This document shows, piece after piece, positions 45,697 through 54,162 of a stretch of DNA of 64,000 nucleotides (the stretch's first letter is position 1; each line of letters begins with the position of its first letter). The DNA comes from Achromobacter sp. HZ34 (lineage in GTDB: Bacteria; Pseudomonadota; Gammaproteobacteria; Burkholderiales; Burkholderiaceae_B). A model generated the notes under the pieces. That model saw nothing but the letters and a program-made list of their open reading frames with translations. It ran no database searches and had not been told where the DNA came from. A program made the position numbers and the translations under genes. The stretch covers positions 248,001-312,000 of the forward strand of contig NZ_NJIX01000001.1 in the NCBI RefSeq assembly GCF_002209485.1, written 5' to 3'.

Positions 45697-46554
45697 ATGT
45701 TTATGCTTACGGCAACCCCATATTGGCGCGGAGCCGCGCTGGCTTCCATCGGCGCGGCCTTGCTGTTGGCGGGATGTGCTTCTTCGGACAAGCCGAAGTA
45801 CGCCGAAACGTTCAGCGACAAGGGGACCTACATGCGGGATTACGCCGTTCCGGGCAAGGATGCGTGCGAGGCGGCGCGGCGGGCCCTGCTCAGCCAGGGA
45901 TATACGATCCAGAAGGCCAAGGATGATGGCGTCGATGCCATCAAGAATTTCCAGGAGCCGGATCAGAAACATACGCAACTGTCCTTGCACGTGGTGTGCG
46001 CGGCCGACGGCAAGGACGACAAGCACAGTACGGCTTTCGTCAACGCGGTGCAGGACCACTACATCATCAAGAAGAACAGTACTTCCGCCGGGGTGGGGCT
46101 GAGCGTCCTGGGATCCGTGTCCATGCCCTTCGGGGCTTCCGACGATTCGCTGGCCAAGATCGCCAGCGAAACCATCGATTCGCCGGATTTCTACGACAAT
46201 TTCTTCGACTTGATGGCGCGCTATATGCCCAAGCCCGGCGACGACGCGGCTGCCAGCGCGGCGAAGGTGCAGGCAGCGAAGGATCAGGCGGCCAAGGATC
46301 AGGCAGCGAAGGATCAGGCAGCGAAGGATCAGGCAGCCAAGGATCAGGCAGCCAAGGATCAGGCAGCCAAGGATCAAGCAGCGAAGGATCAAGCAGCGAA
46401 GGATCAAGCAGCGAAGGATCAGGCAGCGAAGGATCAAGCAGCGAAGGATCAGGCCGCCAAGGACCAGGCCGCCAAGGACCAGCCGAACCCAGGTAGCGGC
46501 TCGGAGCCTCCGGCCGACGCGGGATCGCCCCCCCCGACACCGGCCACACCTTGA
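45697..46554 (+). CDS. DUF2242 family lipoprotein with AAKDQ repeat tail
   Basis: A 285-residue predicted lipoprotein. ATG 45697 follows CAGGAG; the signal ends in the lipobox LLLAGC near residue 28, so the cysteine should be lipidated. Residues about 35-175 match DUF2242 ([34 protein letters not shown]-like [19 protein letters not shown]). The C-terminal part is fourteen perfect AAKDQ pentapeptides preceded by AAKVQ, then a Pro-rich end. The repeat is highly charged and predicted helical; it could form a spacer or coiled coil between the outer membrane and the cell wall. Function unknown. The residue after the cysteine is Ala, so outer-membrane sorting is expected. Confidence 0.88.
   Translation: MFMLTATPYWRGAALASIGAALLLAGCASSDKPKYAETFSDKGTYMRDYAVPGKDACEAARRALLSQGYTIQKAKDDGVDAIKNFQEPDQKHTQLSLHVVCAADGKDDKHSTAFVNAVQDHYIIKKNSTSAGVGLSVLGSVSMPFGASDDSLAKIASETIDSPDFYDNFFDLMARYMPKPGDDAAASAAKVQAAKDQAAKDQAAKDQAAKDQAAKDQAAKDQAAKDQAAKDQAAKDQAAKDQAAKDQAAKDQAAKDQAAKDQPNPGSGSEPPADAGSPPPTPATP
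46258..46482 (+). repeat. Fifteen in-frame 15-base tandem repeats in the DUF2242 gene
   Basis: One AAKVQ unit (46258-46272) and fourteen AAKDQ units (46273-46482). The commonest unit is GCAGCGAAGGATCAG, with silent variants (GCC for GCG, CAA for CAG) grouped in runs, and GCCGCCAAGGACCAG at the end. The grouped variants suggest recent unit duplication. Confidence 0.95.
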
Positions 46555-46657
46555 ACGCGCCCGGCGCCCGGCTTCGATCCCGTCGCCTGCATCCCGGGCA
46601 AGAACCACGGAGGGTCGTACACTTACGCCCTTTATTGAGTCTGCCCGGCCGTTTTTC

Positions 46658-47620
46658 ATGTCTATTACTATCAACGAAGAGTTGCGCGCGTACATCGACC
46701 CTCTGACGGAGGACGAGTACGCGGCGCTGGAACGCAGTCTGCTGGCGGAAGGATGCCGCGACGCCCTGGTCCTGTGGGGCGACGTGCTGGTGGACGGACA
46801 CAATCGCTATGCGATCTGCCAAAAGCACGGCATCCCCTTCAATACCGTGCAAAACGCCCGCTTCCAAAGCCTGGAAGACGTTCATCTGTGGATGATCGAC
46901 AACCAGCTCGGACGCCGCAGCGTTTCGGATTTCCAACGCGGCTTGATGGCCCTGCGCAAGAAGGAAATCATGGCCTTGCGGCGGGTGCGCGCCCAGGCCC
47001 GCCGGGCGGCGGAAGCCGAAGGCGGCGATGGCGCATCCGCGCCAGCCCCGCAGCAGCAGGAGGGTGACGCGCCGTTCGACGACCACGCTGGCCAGGTCGC
47101 GCCGACAGCGCAAGACACCCATTCCGGTGCGGATGGTGCCGCAACCGCTGCCGGCGCCATGTCCGAGCAAGAGGACCCCGCGGCCGGCAATGAGCCGCCC
47201 TGGGACAGGCAGACCGTCGCCCGCGTCGCTCGCGTCACCCCCGCGACGCTGACCCAGATCGAGAAGATCCAGAAGACCGCCGCGCCGGAATTGGTGGACG
47301 CCATCAAATCGGGCGTGATCTCGATCAATGCGGCCGCCGCCGTAGCGTCGTTGCCGGCTCCCGACCAGGTCGCCGCTGTCGCCGGCGGCAAGAAGGAATT
47401 GCGCGCCGCCGCGCGTCAGGTCAGGGAAGCGCGCGCGCCCGCCAAACCGCCCAGGCCCGACCTGCCGGAGCCGCCCGCCGATGCGACCCCCGAGCAACTG
47501 CAAATCCATCAACTCATGCGCGAAATCGCCGACCTGAAGGACGAGCGCGACCAGTTGAAGAAGAAAATCCAGCAGATGACGATTGCCCTGGCACAGGCGC
47601 GAGGCGAGGGCGGCGATTGA
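46658..47620 (+). CDS. Orphan ParB/Srx-superfamily domain protein
   Basis: A 320-residue protein with a ParB N-terminal-like domain (about residues 5-95; key motif VLVDGHNRYAICQKHGI), a low-complexity Ala/Gly/Asp linker (about 115-180), a helical region (about 183-255, with TVARVARVTPATLTQIEKIQ) like the DNA-binding part of ParB-like proteins, and a C-terminal coiled coil (LKDERDQLKKKIQQM). The motif is DGHNR rather than the GERR of chromosomal ParB. No ParA gene is adjacent. Similar domains occur on plasmids and integrative elements, but no integrase or att site is seen. Function unknown. Confidence 0.8.
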   Translation: MSITINEELRAYIDPLTEDEYAALERSLLAEGCRDALVLWGDVLVDGHNRYAICQKHGIPFNTVQNARFQSLEDVHLWMIDNQLGRRSVSDFQRGLMALRKKEIMALRRVRAQARRAAEAEGGDGASAPAPQQQEGDAPFDDHAGQVAPTAQDTHSGADGAATAAGAMSEQEDPAAGNEPPWDRQTVARVARVTPATLTQIEKIQKTAAPELVDAIKSGVISINAAAAVASLPAPDQVAAVAGGKKELRAAARQVREARAPAKPPRPDLPEPPADATPEQLQIHQLMREIADLKDERDQLKKKIQQMTIALAQARGEGGD

Positions 47621-47815
47621 AGCAAGTCATGAATGATGTAACTATCGGAAACAATGCGCTTGGCTGTCGATAGGGCTGCGTTATATGCTCGCTGGACTCG
47701 GGCACGCTGATTGCTGAAACGGACGCTGGCTTTGCGGCTGCGTCCCGTCGGGGCGTTACATTGTTTTGGCGGATTTCCGCCAGCCGGTCGAGATACTAGG
47801 GGCGAGGGGTAGGCC

Positions 47816-48352
47816 ATGGACGAAATGAATGATGCCGCAACGGTCAACCTGGCGCCGCCACGGCCGATGCTATTGCTCAATGAAGCGTGCGCCGCCGCAC
47901 GTCGCTGCGAGACCGACGCCGTGTGCCATGCCGTTGACAAAGCCTTGGGCGAACTGGTCGGCCACAAGCTTCTCGCCGTTTACTACGTCGCGCCGGAAGC
48001 CCACGAGATCGTCGGCATGTACAGCAGCCGCCCTGACGCCTATCCCGTCGGCAGTCCGCACCCCGTCTGCACGCCGGCCTGGAACGACCTGGTGATCAGC
48101 CGTGGCCAGCCCTTCATCGGTTGCGACATGGACGATCTGCGTTGGGCTTATGACGACGCCGATTACTTCAACAGCCTGGGCTGCGCTTCGGTGCTCAATG
48201 TGCCTGTCGTCGTCAAAGGCGAAACCGTGGGCATGGTAAGCCTGATGCACGATGCCGGCTGGTATCGCGACGAACACGTCCAACTGGCCATGCCCTTCGC
48301 TTACCTGCTGGCGCCGGCATTCGCCGCGGCGCGTCAGCTGGTGGAAGCGTAG
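47816..48352 (+). CDS. GAF domain protein
   Basis: A 178-residue single-domain protein. The whole length fits a GAF fold (for example DAVCHAVDKALGELVGHKLLAV near residues 35-56 and SVLNVPVVVKGETVGMVSLMH). GAF domains bind small ligands such as cyclic nucleotides or haem; no output domain is attached. Its last 19 bases overlap the convergent aconitase X small-subunit gene. A role in sensing for the aconitase X substrate is possible but only from position. Confidence 0.85.
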   Translation: MDEMNDAATVNLAPPRPMLLLNEACAAARRCETDAVCHAVDKALGELVGHKLLAVYYVAPEAHEIVGMYSSRPDAYPVGSPHPVCTPAWNDLVISRGQPFIGCDMDDLRWAYDDADYFNSLGCASVLNVPVVVKGETVGMVSLMHDAGWYRDEHVQLAMPFAYLLAPAFAAARQLVEA

Positions 48353-48777
48353 ACCTGGCCCGATGCTTCGTCCGCTTGCACGCGCAAGCGCGTGCCGGCT
48401 GGCAGGGCAGCCAGACGCGTCCAGGTGGCGGCATCGACCACGACGATGGGCACGTGGACGTCGTACAGTTCCGACGCCACGATGCAACCCAAGGCCACGA
48501 TCAGGTCGCGTTCCAGCATGACGATGGCCGCAGGGCCCGTGCCGTTGCGGATGGCCTCGGCCAGGACACTGCTGCTGCTGCTTGAACCCTTGGCCCGCGC
48601 CATCAGCAACGTGGTGCCGGCCAGGCCGATGCCGGATTGCGGATGGCGCGCTTCGATGATGCGGCCCGCTTCGGCGTCGTAGCCGCCCCAGAAACTTAGC
48701 GCTTCATCCAACAGGCATAGCGGCCCGTCGCCCTTGCCGGGCACCACGCTGTCGGCGTCCCAGGAATCATTGCCCAT
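48334..48777 (-). CDS. Aconitase X small (swivel) subunit, DUF126
   Basis: A 147-residue protein of the DUF126/aconitase X swivelling-domain family. It shows [20 protein letters not shown] near residues 50-70, the substrate-binding serine loop of the family, and ends with [12 protein letters not shown]. It pairs with the large subunit encoded immediately upstream; their genes overlap by 11 bases. Characterised bacterial enzymes of this kind are cis-3-hydroxy-L-proline dehydratases, while archaeal ones act on phosphomevalonate. The substrate here is not settled. Confidence 0.88.
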   Translation of the reverse strand: MGNDSWDADSVVPGKGDGPLCLLDEALSFWGGYDAEAGRIIEARHPQSGIGLAGTTLLMARAKGSSSSSSVLAEAIRNGTGPAAIVMLERDLIVALGCIVASELYDVHVPIVVVDAATWTRLAALPAGTRLRVQADEASGQVYASTS

Positions 48778-50020
48778 CGAATGCCACCTTGCCCAAGCGG
48801 GCCGAACGGACGCAGTCGTGCAGGCTGCCGTAGGCTACCTGCACGCCGATATTGGCCGGTGCGTAATGGGCCCATTTGCCCGAGTTGGTCATCACCACAC
48901 CACGGGTGTCCCGCATGATGGGTGTCAGATACGTACAGGTGTCGGTGACGAACTCCACGCCGGCCTGGCGCAGGCGCGCCGCGGCGCCGCTGGCTTCCAG
49001 TTCCCACAGAATGTAGCGGCTGGTGTTGACGTAGAAATCCACCGCCAGGGGAGCAGGCTGCCGCGCGAGCAGGGCTTCCAGGCGGGCACATTCCTCCAGG
49101 GAAAAATGCGGGGTGCCGACGCTCACCGCGGCTAGCGCATCGCCGGGGCGAGCCTGGTTCAGGCTGTCGCGCATCGTGCGCAGGTCGCCCGCGGTCACCG
49201 CCATGGTCTGGCTGGGCTGGCGGCCGCCGCAGGCCACTTCCAGGGTGGGGGCTTCCGGCGTCAGGCCGACCGCATGGAACAGGGCGATGGCGCCGCTGGA
49301 CGCAGCCGCCGCGCCCAGGGCCTTGAGTTCGTCTTCGCGGGTATCGGCGGGCAAGCCGACGATGACCGGGATGCTGGCGCCCGCGTGGCGTCCCACCCAC
49401 AGGCCCAAGGCAGCGTACCAGATGTCGCGCCCGTCGGGGTCGCTGGGGAAATCGGCCACGCGGAACAGGTATCGGCCCAGCCGGTTCTCCGGTAGATGCA
49501 GGCCGCAGTAGGGCGCACGCCCGGTCAGGGCGGCACACAGATCGATGAAGTCGCCATAACGGTTGGTGCGCGCGCCCAGCACCGAATTGGCGAAGACGAT
49601 GGCGTTGGATTCCGCCCAGGCGATCTGTTGTCCAAGGCGCGGGCGGTGCTTGAGCTGATAGGGCGCGCAGGTGAATGTCGACTCGCAACCCAGTTCCAGG
49701 TGCGCCTGCATCAGGCGCTCGGCATCCCGGCGCAGCGCTGCGCCGCCGCGGAACAGTTCAGGATGGATCAGGTCCACCGAGCCGACGTTCAAGGTGGTGG
49801 GAACCACCACTTTGCCGCCGCCCGCCACCAGCCGTTCGACGAAATCCAGGCTGGTCTGGCCGTGGTACAGACAGCCATCGATATGGGCGCTTTCGATATC
49901 GACCAGGCGCTCGGCGCCCATGACGTCGGCGCAGCGCACCAGGATGCGCATGGCCAGCGCGGCGGCCGGGCCGTGGTGGCCATCCAGCATATGCCGGTCG
50001 TTAGGGGATAGGGCGATCAA
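48767..50020 (-). CDS. Aconitase X large (catalytic) subunit, DUF521, TTG start
   Basis: A 417-residue catalytic subunit of aconitase X. The start is a TTG at 50020 (reading [14 protein letters not shown]), 8 bases after a perfect GGAGG (50029-50033); the next ATG in frame would remove the conserved [13 protein letters not shown] start. Seen: conserved cysteine regions [25 protein letters not shown] and DTCTYLTP, and [10 protein letters not shown], which fit iron-sulphur and substrate ligands. Family members dehydrate hydroxy acids; cis-3-hydroxyproline is the leading bacterial substrate. No proline racemase or transporter gene is near it in the window. Confidence 0.87.
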   Translation of the reverse strand: MIALSPNDRHMLDGHHGPAAALAMRILVRCADVMGAERLVDIESAHIDGCLYHGQTSLDFVERLVAGGGKVVVPTTLNVGSVDLIHPELFRGGAALRRDAERLMQAHLELGCESTFTCAPYQLKHRPRLGQQIAWAESNAIVFANSVLGARTNRYGDFIDLCAALTGRAPYCGLHLPENRLGRYLFRVADFPSDPDGRDIWYAALGLWVGRHAGASIPVIVGLPADTREDELKALGAAAASSGAIALFHAVGLTPEAPTLEVACGGRQPSQTMAVTAGDLRTMRDSLNQARPGDALAAVSVGTPHFSLEECARLEALLARQPAPLAVDFYVNTSRYILWELEASGAAARLRQAGVEFVTDTCTYLTPIMRDTRGVVMTNSGKWAHYAPANIGVQVAYGSLHDCVRSARLGKVAFDGQ

Positions 50021-50365
50021 GCGGTAAGCCTCCGGTTGGTGGGAGTGCGTGATCGACGGATTTTACCGAGGGTTGGGGGGCTGGCGTCATAAAACCGTCA
50101 ATCGCAAATTCGACCGAGATTGTGCCGGCGGCGACATTTTTGCTGTTTCGACGGTCCAACACGTTAAAGATGTGGCGCCTGGGCGACGCGGCGCGTATAA
50201 CATTTGCCTGCATGACAGGTAACGACGGATTACACAAGAACGATCTTGGCGACGTAGGTGGCAGGCAGTTCGAGACACCGGCGGTGCGCGTGCAACCTGG
50301 TCAGGTTTCATCCCCGAATTTAAAAAATAGGACGGCTCGCGCGCTGGCGCGGCCGAAGTGATGCA
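50021..50365. other. 345-base divergent gap between aconitase X and amidase genes
   Basis: It contains the aconitase X ribosome site (50029-50033), an AT-rich stretch with GTATAACATTTG near 50195 that could be a -10 region for the amidase gene, and a small palindrome CCTGCATGACAGG at 50207-50219. An open frame of 79 codons (50122-50361) has no recognisable features. A short match to CCTGGTCAGG near 50303 is not enough for an SRP RNA. Nothing else is supported. Confidence 0.6.
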
Positions 50366-51118
50366 GTGATATTTCGAGAAGGGGCGGCCGGTGGCCGCGC
50401 AAGCAAGCCGGCCCGGCATGGCGCCGCGGCGATACGGTTGGCCGTGGCCATGATGGTGGGCGCCGCTGCCGCCACGCTTAGCACGGTGGCAGGCGCCGCC
50501 TACATCGTCGTCGATACCGGGCACACGCCGCAGCATCCGGGCGCCACCAGCGCCAGCGGCCGCGCCGAGTACGCCTACAACCTGGATTTGAGCGGCGCGG
50601 TGGCGCACGACCTGATGGCCCTGGACGACCGGGTGACGCGCATCGCCGTCAACGGCAAGGAGATCGCCCTCAAGGACCGGACCGCGCAGGCGCCGGATGC
50701 GGATTTCTTCATCTCCATCCACCACGATTCCATCCAGCAGGCGTGGATCGATGCCGGGCGCCGAAGCGAGTTCGCCGGTTTTTCGATCTTCGTGTCGCAG
50801 CTGAATCCGCACTACGAGCGCAGCCTGGCGTGCGCCCGGGCGATCGGGGAGGGCTTGCTGGCCGCGGGGGAGAAGCCTTCGCTGTATCACGCCACGCCGA
50901 CGCAGGGCGAAAACCGGCCGCTGCTCGATCAGCGCCTGGGAATACATCGCTTCGATGACCTGGTGGTGTTGAAGACCGCATCCATGCCCGCGGTGTTGGT
51001 GGAGGCGGGCGTGATCGTCAATCCGGACGAGGAGAAGCGGCTGAGCGACCCGCAGACCATTACCACTCTGGCCAATGCCATCGCGCAGGCGGTGCATGAG
51101 TGCAATGAGAAGCCGTGA
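50366..51118 (+). CDS. Secreted N-acetylmuramoyl-L-alanine amidase
   Basis: A 250-residue zinc amidase of the AmiA/AmiC (Amidase_3) type that cuts the stem peptide from peptidoglycan. It has a long signal region ending TVAGA at about residue 44. The zinc and catalytic residues are visible: His in VVDTGHTPQHPGATS, Glu in GRAEYAYN, His in ISIHHDS, and Glu in AVLVEAGVIVNPDE. The start is a GTG at 50366; an internal start nearer the hydrophobic segment is possible. It lacks an AMIN localisation domain. It is coupled to the next small exported protein. Confidence 0.9.
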   Translation: MIFREGAAGGRASKPARHGAAAIRLAVAMMVGAAAATLSTVAGAAYIVVDTGHTPQHPGATSASGRAEYAYNLDLSGAVAHDLMALDDRVTRIAVNGKEIALKDRTAQAPDADFFISIHHDSIQQAWIDAGRRSEFAGFSIFVSQLNPHYERSLACARAIGEGLLAAGEKPSLYHATPTQGENRPLLDQRLGIHRFDDLVVLKTASMPAVLVEAGVIVNPDEEKRLSDPQTITTLANAIAQAVHECNEKP

Positions 51119-51126
51119 GCAATGAG

Positions 51127-51522
51127 ATGAGAAAACCGGCCCTGTGCCTGGTGTTCGTTTTGGGCGCCGTTGCCGCGGCCGTGGCGACCGATGCGCAGGC
51201 GGCCGGCTGTGCCAAGCCGCGCAGTGCGTTCGACCAGGTGTATTGCGCGGGCAATATGTTCTCGCAGACGGACCATGACTTGACTACCGTTTATGCCGAT
51301 CTGCTCAAGCAGCTGCGGCCGGGGCAGCAGGACGTGCTGAAGAAAGGGCAGGTGGCGTGGGTCAGGACGCGGGACGATCAGTGCAGCCTGGCAAAGCCGA
51401 ATGGCTACTACGTGAACCTGGATTGCGCCGTGGACCTGACGCAGCAACGGCTGAATTTCCTGAGGGAAATGGAGCGGGAGTGCAAGAGCACGGGCTGCGA
51501 CAGCGGGAAATTGGCCAAGTAA
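51127..51522 (+). CDS. LprI/DUF1311-like secreted protein
   Basis: A 131-residue exported protein. Residues 1-25 form a signal peptide ending AQA. The mature part has three regions of cysteines and the motif WVRTRDDQC, typical of the lysozyme-inhibitor LprI N-terminal/DUF1311 family. A GTG at 51115, overlapping the amidase stop as GTGA, would add four residues and is an equal candidate. Being just behind a peptidoglycan amidase gene supports a cell-wall or lysozyme-resistance role. Confidence 0.8.
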   Translation: MRKPALCLVFVLGAVAAAVATDAQAAGCAKPRSAFDQVYCAGNMFSQTDHDLTTVYADLLKQLRPGQQDVLKKGQVAWVRTRDDQCSLAKPNGYYVNLDCAVDLTQQRLNFLREMERECKSTGCDSGKLAK

Positions 51523-51676
51523 GTCCGGCCCGCCGGTCTCCGGGGCCCAGGCCCAGGCCCCGGGCCCACCCCGGGGGCTCCACCCAGGGGGCGACGCCGG
51601 GTTCTAATCTTGAAATCAGATAAAAATCCGAATATAGTTCTCTCCAAGAGATTCATAGCTTAAGGGGAGGACTGTC

Positions 51677-52555
51677 GTGGAGATTGCCGAACTCGAAATT
51701 TTCCGGGCCGTCGCCCTTGAGCAAAGCGTGACGCGCGCGGCGCAGCGGCTGGGGCGCGTGCAGTCCAACGTGACGACCCGTCTGCGCCAACTGGAAGAAA
51801 GCCTGGGCGTAAGCCTGTTCCGCCGCGACAACAAGCGGATGACCCTGACCGCCGAAGGCCAGCGCATGCTGGACTATGCCGCGCGCCTGCTGGCCTTGGC
51901 GGAAGAGGCCCGGCAGGCAGTGCGCAGCGGCGCTCCCAGTGGCCACTTCCGGCTGGGTTCGATGGAGGCCGCCGCGGCCAGCCGCCTGCCCGGTCCCCTG
52001 GCACGCTTCCACGCCCAGTGGCCGCAGGTGACCGTGGACATCCAGACCGGCACCACGCAAGCCCTGGCCGACGCGGTGGCCGCATCCCGCCTGGACTGCG
52101 CCATCGTCGCCCATCCCTTCGATGGACCCCAACAGGACGCCGATCTGCGCGAACTGGGCGAAGGCCTGGAAGGCCGCTATCTATTTACCGAAGACCTGAT
52201 GCTGGTGACGCCGCCCGGTCATCCCGAGCCCGCGACGGCGGTGGATCTGCCGGTGCGCCGCCTGGCCGCGTTCCCGCATGGCTGCACCTATCGCAAATGC
52301 GCCCTGCAATGGCTGCGGGAGCAGGGCAGCGATCCCGCGCAGTGGACACTGCTGGACCTGACTTCCTACGATTCCATCCTGGCCTGCGTGATGGCCGGCA
52401 CCGCCGTCGCGGTCTTGCCGCAATCGATGATAGACATGCGGCGAGCGCCGGCGGGGGCTGGCCTCATGCCCTTGCGCCCGGTCCATAGCTACCTGATACG
52501 CCGTGCGGGATTCGACACGGCTGCCCTGCGCGAATTCACCACCGTCCTGTCGTGA
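51677..52555 (+). CDS. LysR-type regulator upstream of nitronate monooxygenase
   Basis: A 292-residue LysR regulator. Translation starts at GTG 51677 behind a strong GGGGAGG (51664-51670). The helix-turn-helix is in SVTRAAQRLGRVQSNVTTRL near residues 19-38. It lies on the same strand as the monooxygenase gene, ending 129 bases ahead of it, so direct control is plausible but not shown. The helix-turn-helix SNVTTRLRQLEESLG resembles PtrR/GltC-like branches. Confidence 0.87.
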   Translation: MEIAELEIFRAVALEQSVTRAAQRLGRVQSNVTTRLRQLEESLGVSLFRRDNKRMTLTAEGQRMLDYAARLLALAEEARQAVRSGAPSGHFRLGSMEAAAASRLPGPLARFHAQWPQVTVDIQTGTTQALADAVAASRLDCAIVAHPFDGPQQDADLRELGEGLEGRYLFTEDLMLVTPPGHPEPATAVDLPVRRLAAFPHGCTYRKCALQWLREQGSDPAQWTLLDLTSYDSILACVMAGTAVAVLPQSMIDMRRAPAGAGLMPLRPVHSYLIRRAGFDTAALREFTTVLS

Positions 52556-52684
52556 TGGACGATCGCGCCGCGGCCGCGCGAATCGCAGCGACCCATGGCC
52601 TGTGACCCATTCACCATCACCCTCAACCTCCAGCTGCACTCCCGACCGTTCCAGCCAGGAATTCCCCGTTCCAAGGAGACCATC

Positions 52685-53800
52685 ATGTCCCAGTCCTCAT
52701 CCTCCGCGCCGGCCGCCGGTGCTTCCCTGGCTACCCGACTCGGGTTGACCGCCCCCATCATCCAGGCGCCCATGGCGGGCACCAGCACGCCGGCCCTGGC
52801 CGCGGCGGTCAGCAATGCCGGTGGCCTGGGCTCCCTGGGCCTGGGCGCGATGAACGCCACGGCGGCGCAGGCCGCCATCGCGCAGACCCGGGCGCTGACG
52901 ACCCGGCCCTTCGGCGTGAACGTGTTCTGCCACACGCCCGCGCAAGCCGACGCGGATGCGGAAGCTGCCTGGTTGCGTTATCTGGCGCCGGAATTCGAGC
53001 GCTTTGGCGCCAAGCCGCCCGTGGCCTTGAAGGAGATCTACACCAGCTACGTGGTCGACACCGACATGCAAGCCTTGCTGCTGCGCGAAAAACCGGCCGT
53101 GGTGAGCTTCCATTTCGGCCTGCCGGCGCAGGAACACATCGACGCCTTGCGCGCCGCCGGCATCCTGCTGATGGCGACGGCGACCAATCTGGACGAGGCG
53201 CGGCAGATCGAAGCGGCGGGCATCGACGCCATCGTGGCGCAGGGCATCGAAGCGGGCGGCCATCGCGGCTTCTTCGATCCGCGTGCGCACGACGACAAGC
53301 TGGGCACGCTGGCCCTGGTGCGTCTGCTGGTCACGCAGACGCGCCTGCCCGTGGTGGCGGCGGGCGGCATCATGGACGGTGCCGGCGTGGCCGCGGTGCT
53401 GGCGCTTGGCGCGCAACTGGCGCAACTGGGCACCGCTTTCGTGACCTGCCCGGAATCGGCCGCCGATGCCGCGTACCGGCAGAACCTGCTGGGACATGAA
53501 CAGGTGAGCACCGCGCATACGCTAGCCATTTCCGGCCGCCAAGCGCGCGGCGTGCGCAACCGGCTGATGGCCCTGGGCGTGGCCGAAGGCGCGCCGCCCG
53601 CGCCTGACTATCCCATTGCCTACGACGCCGGCAAGGCGCTGCACGCGGCGGCCAAGGCGCAGGGCGACAACACCTATGGCGCGCATTGGGCCGGCCAGGC
53701 CGCGCCGTTGGCGCGCGCGCTGCCCGCCGCCGAATTGGTGGCGCGGTTACAGGCCGAACGGAAGGCGGCAATCGAGGCCCTGTTCGATGAACAGAATTGA
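52685..53800 (+). CDS. Nitronate monooxygenase (2-nitropropane dioxygenase family)
   Basis: A 371-residue FMN enzyme that oxidises propionate-3-nitronate and similar nitronates. ATG 52685 follows AAGGAGA; the frame is open from 52595 but those residues are not conserved-looking. Seen: FMN-binding [20 protein letters not shown] near residues 28-47, and GIEAGGHRG near 190-198, with the catalytic histidine. The rest is a TIM barrel, including VAAGGIMDG. It is the likely target of the preceding LysR gene. Confidence 0.92.
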   Translation: MSQSSSSAPAAGASLATRLGLTAPIIQAPMAGTSTPALAAAVSNAGGLGSLGLGAMNATAAQAAIAQTRALTTRPFGVNVFCHTPAQADADAEAAWLRYLAPEFERFGAKPPVALKEIYTSYVVDTDMQALLLREKPAVVSFHFGLPAQEHIDALRAAGILLMATATNLDEARQIEAAGIDAIVAQGIEAGGHRGFFDPRAHDDKLGTLALVRLLVTQTRLPVVAAGGIMDGAGVAAVLALGAQLAQLGTAFVTCPESAADAAYRQNLLGHEQVSTAHTLAISGRQARGVRNRLMALGVAEGAPPAPDYPIAYDAGKALHAAAKAQGDNTYGAHWAGQAAPLARALPAAELVARLQAERKAAIEALFDEQN

Positions 53801-54162
53801 AAAGCATGGCCGGTTCGCCGGATCGACACGACACAGGAGGACGCTGAACGCCCCGAAAGGCGCATGGCGCTGTCTTGCAAGCAAATCAATCCCTTGAATT
53901 AAGGCGTATTTTGCCCAGTCGGAGCTTCTAAACTAAGCAACCCTTATATTCCGCGCCGCAGCATCAAAAATCCTTTATTACGTGCGTTGCCAGCCCTAAA
54001 GACCTTTTGGAAAACGACGTAAAAGAGGCTGTAAGAAAGCGGTGCTTCAACACTCGATTTCTTGGGGCGTCCGGCACAACCGGGCGCCCGGGTTCATCCC
54101 GCGGCTCACCTCTGCCGTACCTCGCTGCATAGCAGTAATCAAGACTAGGACAAGAAATCGTC
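53801..54162. other. 362-base gap ahead of the chemoreceptor operon
   Basis: No convincing gene. The middle is AT-rich (53880-54030) and contains a sigma-28-like promoter at 53997-54023. No terminator is clear after the monooxygenase gene. Confidence 0.6.
53997..54023 (+). promoter_or_regulatory. Candidate FliA (sigma-28) promoter of the MCP/GGDEF-EAL operon
   Basis: TAAAGACC (53997-54004), exactly 11 bases, then GACGTAAA (54016-54023), compared with TAAAGTTT-N11-GCCGATAA: 5 of 8 in each half. Spacing is perfect and the downstream gene is a chemoreceptor. Candidate only. Confidence 0.4.

Noticed and set aside
45580-46803. Antisense frame with leucine/isoleucine-rich repeats opposite the AAKDQ array
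   Set aside because: The repeat is explained by the sense 15-base units; no start signal or membrane-protein logic is evident.
50280-50335. Possible signal recognition particle RNA
   Set aside because: Only a CCTGGTCAGG-like stretch matches; the diagnostic GGAAGGAAGCAGCC loop is absent.
50122-50361. Possible 79-codon gene in the aconitase X/amidase gap
   Set aside because: No convincing ribosome site, signal peptide or family motif; composition resembles noncoding upstream DNA.
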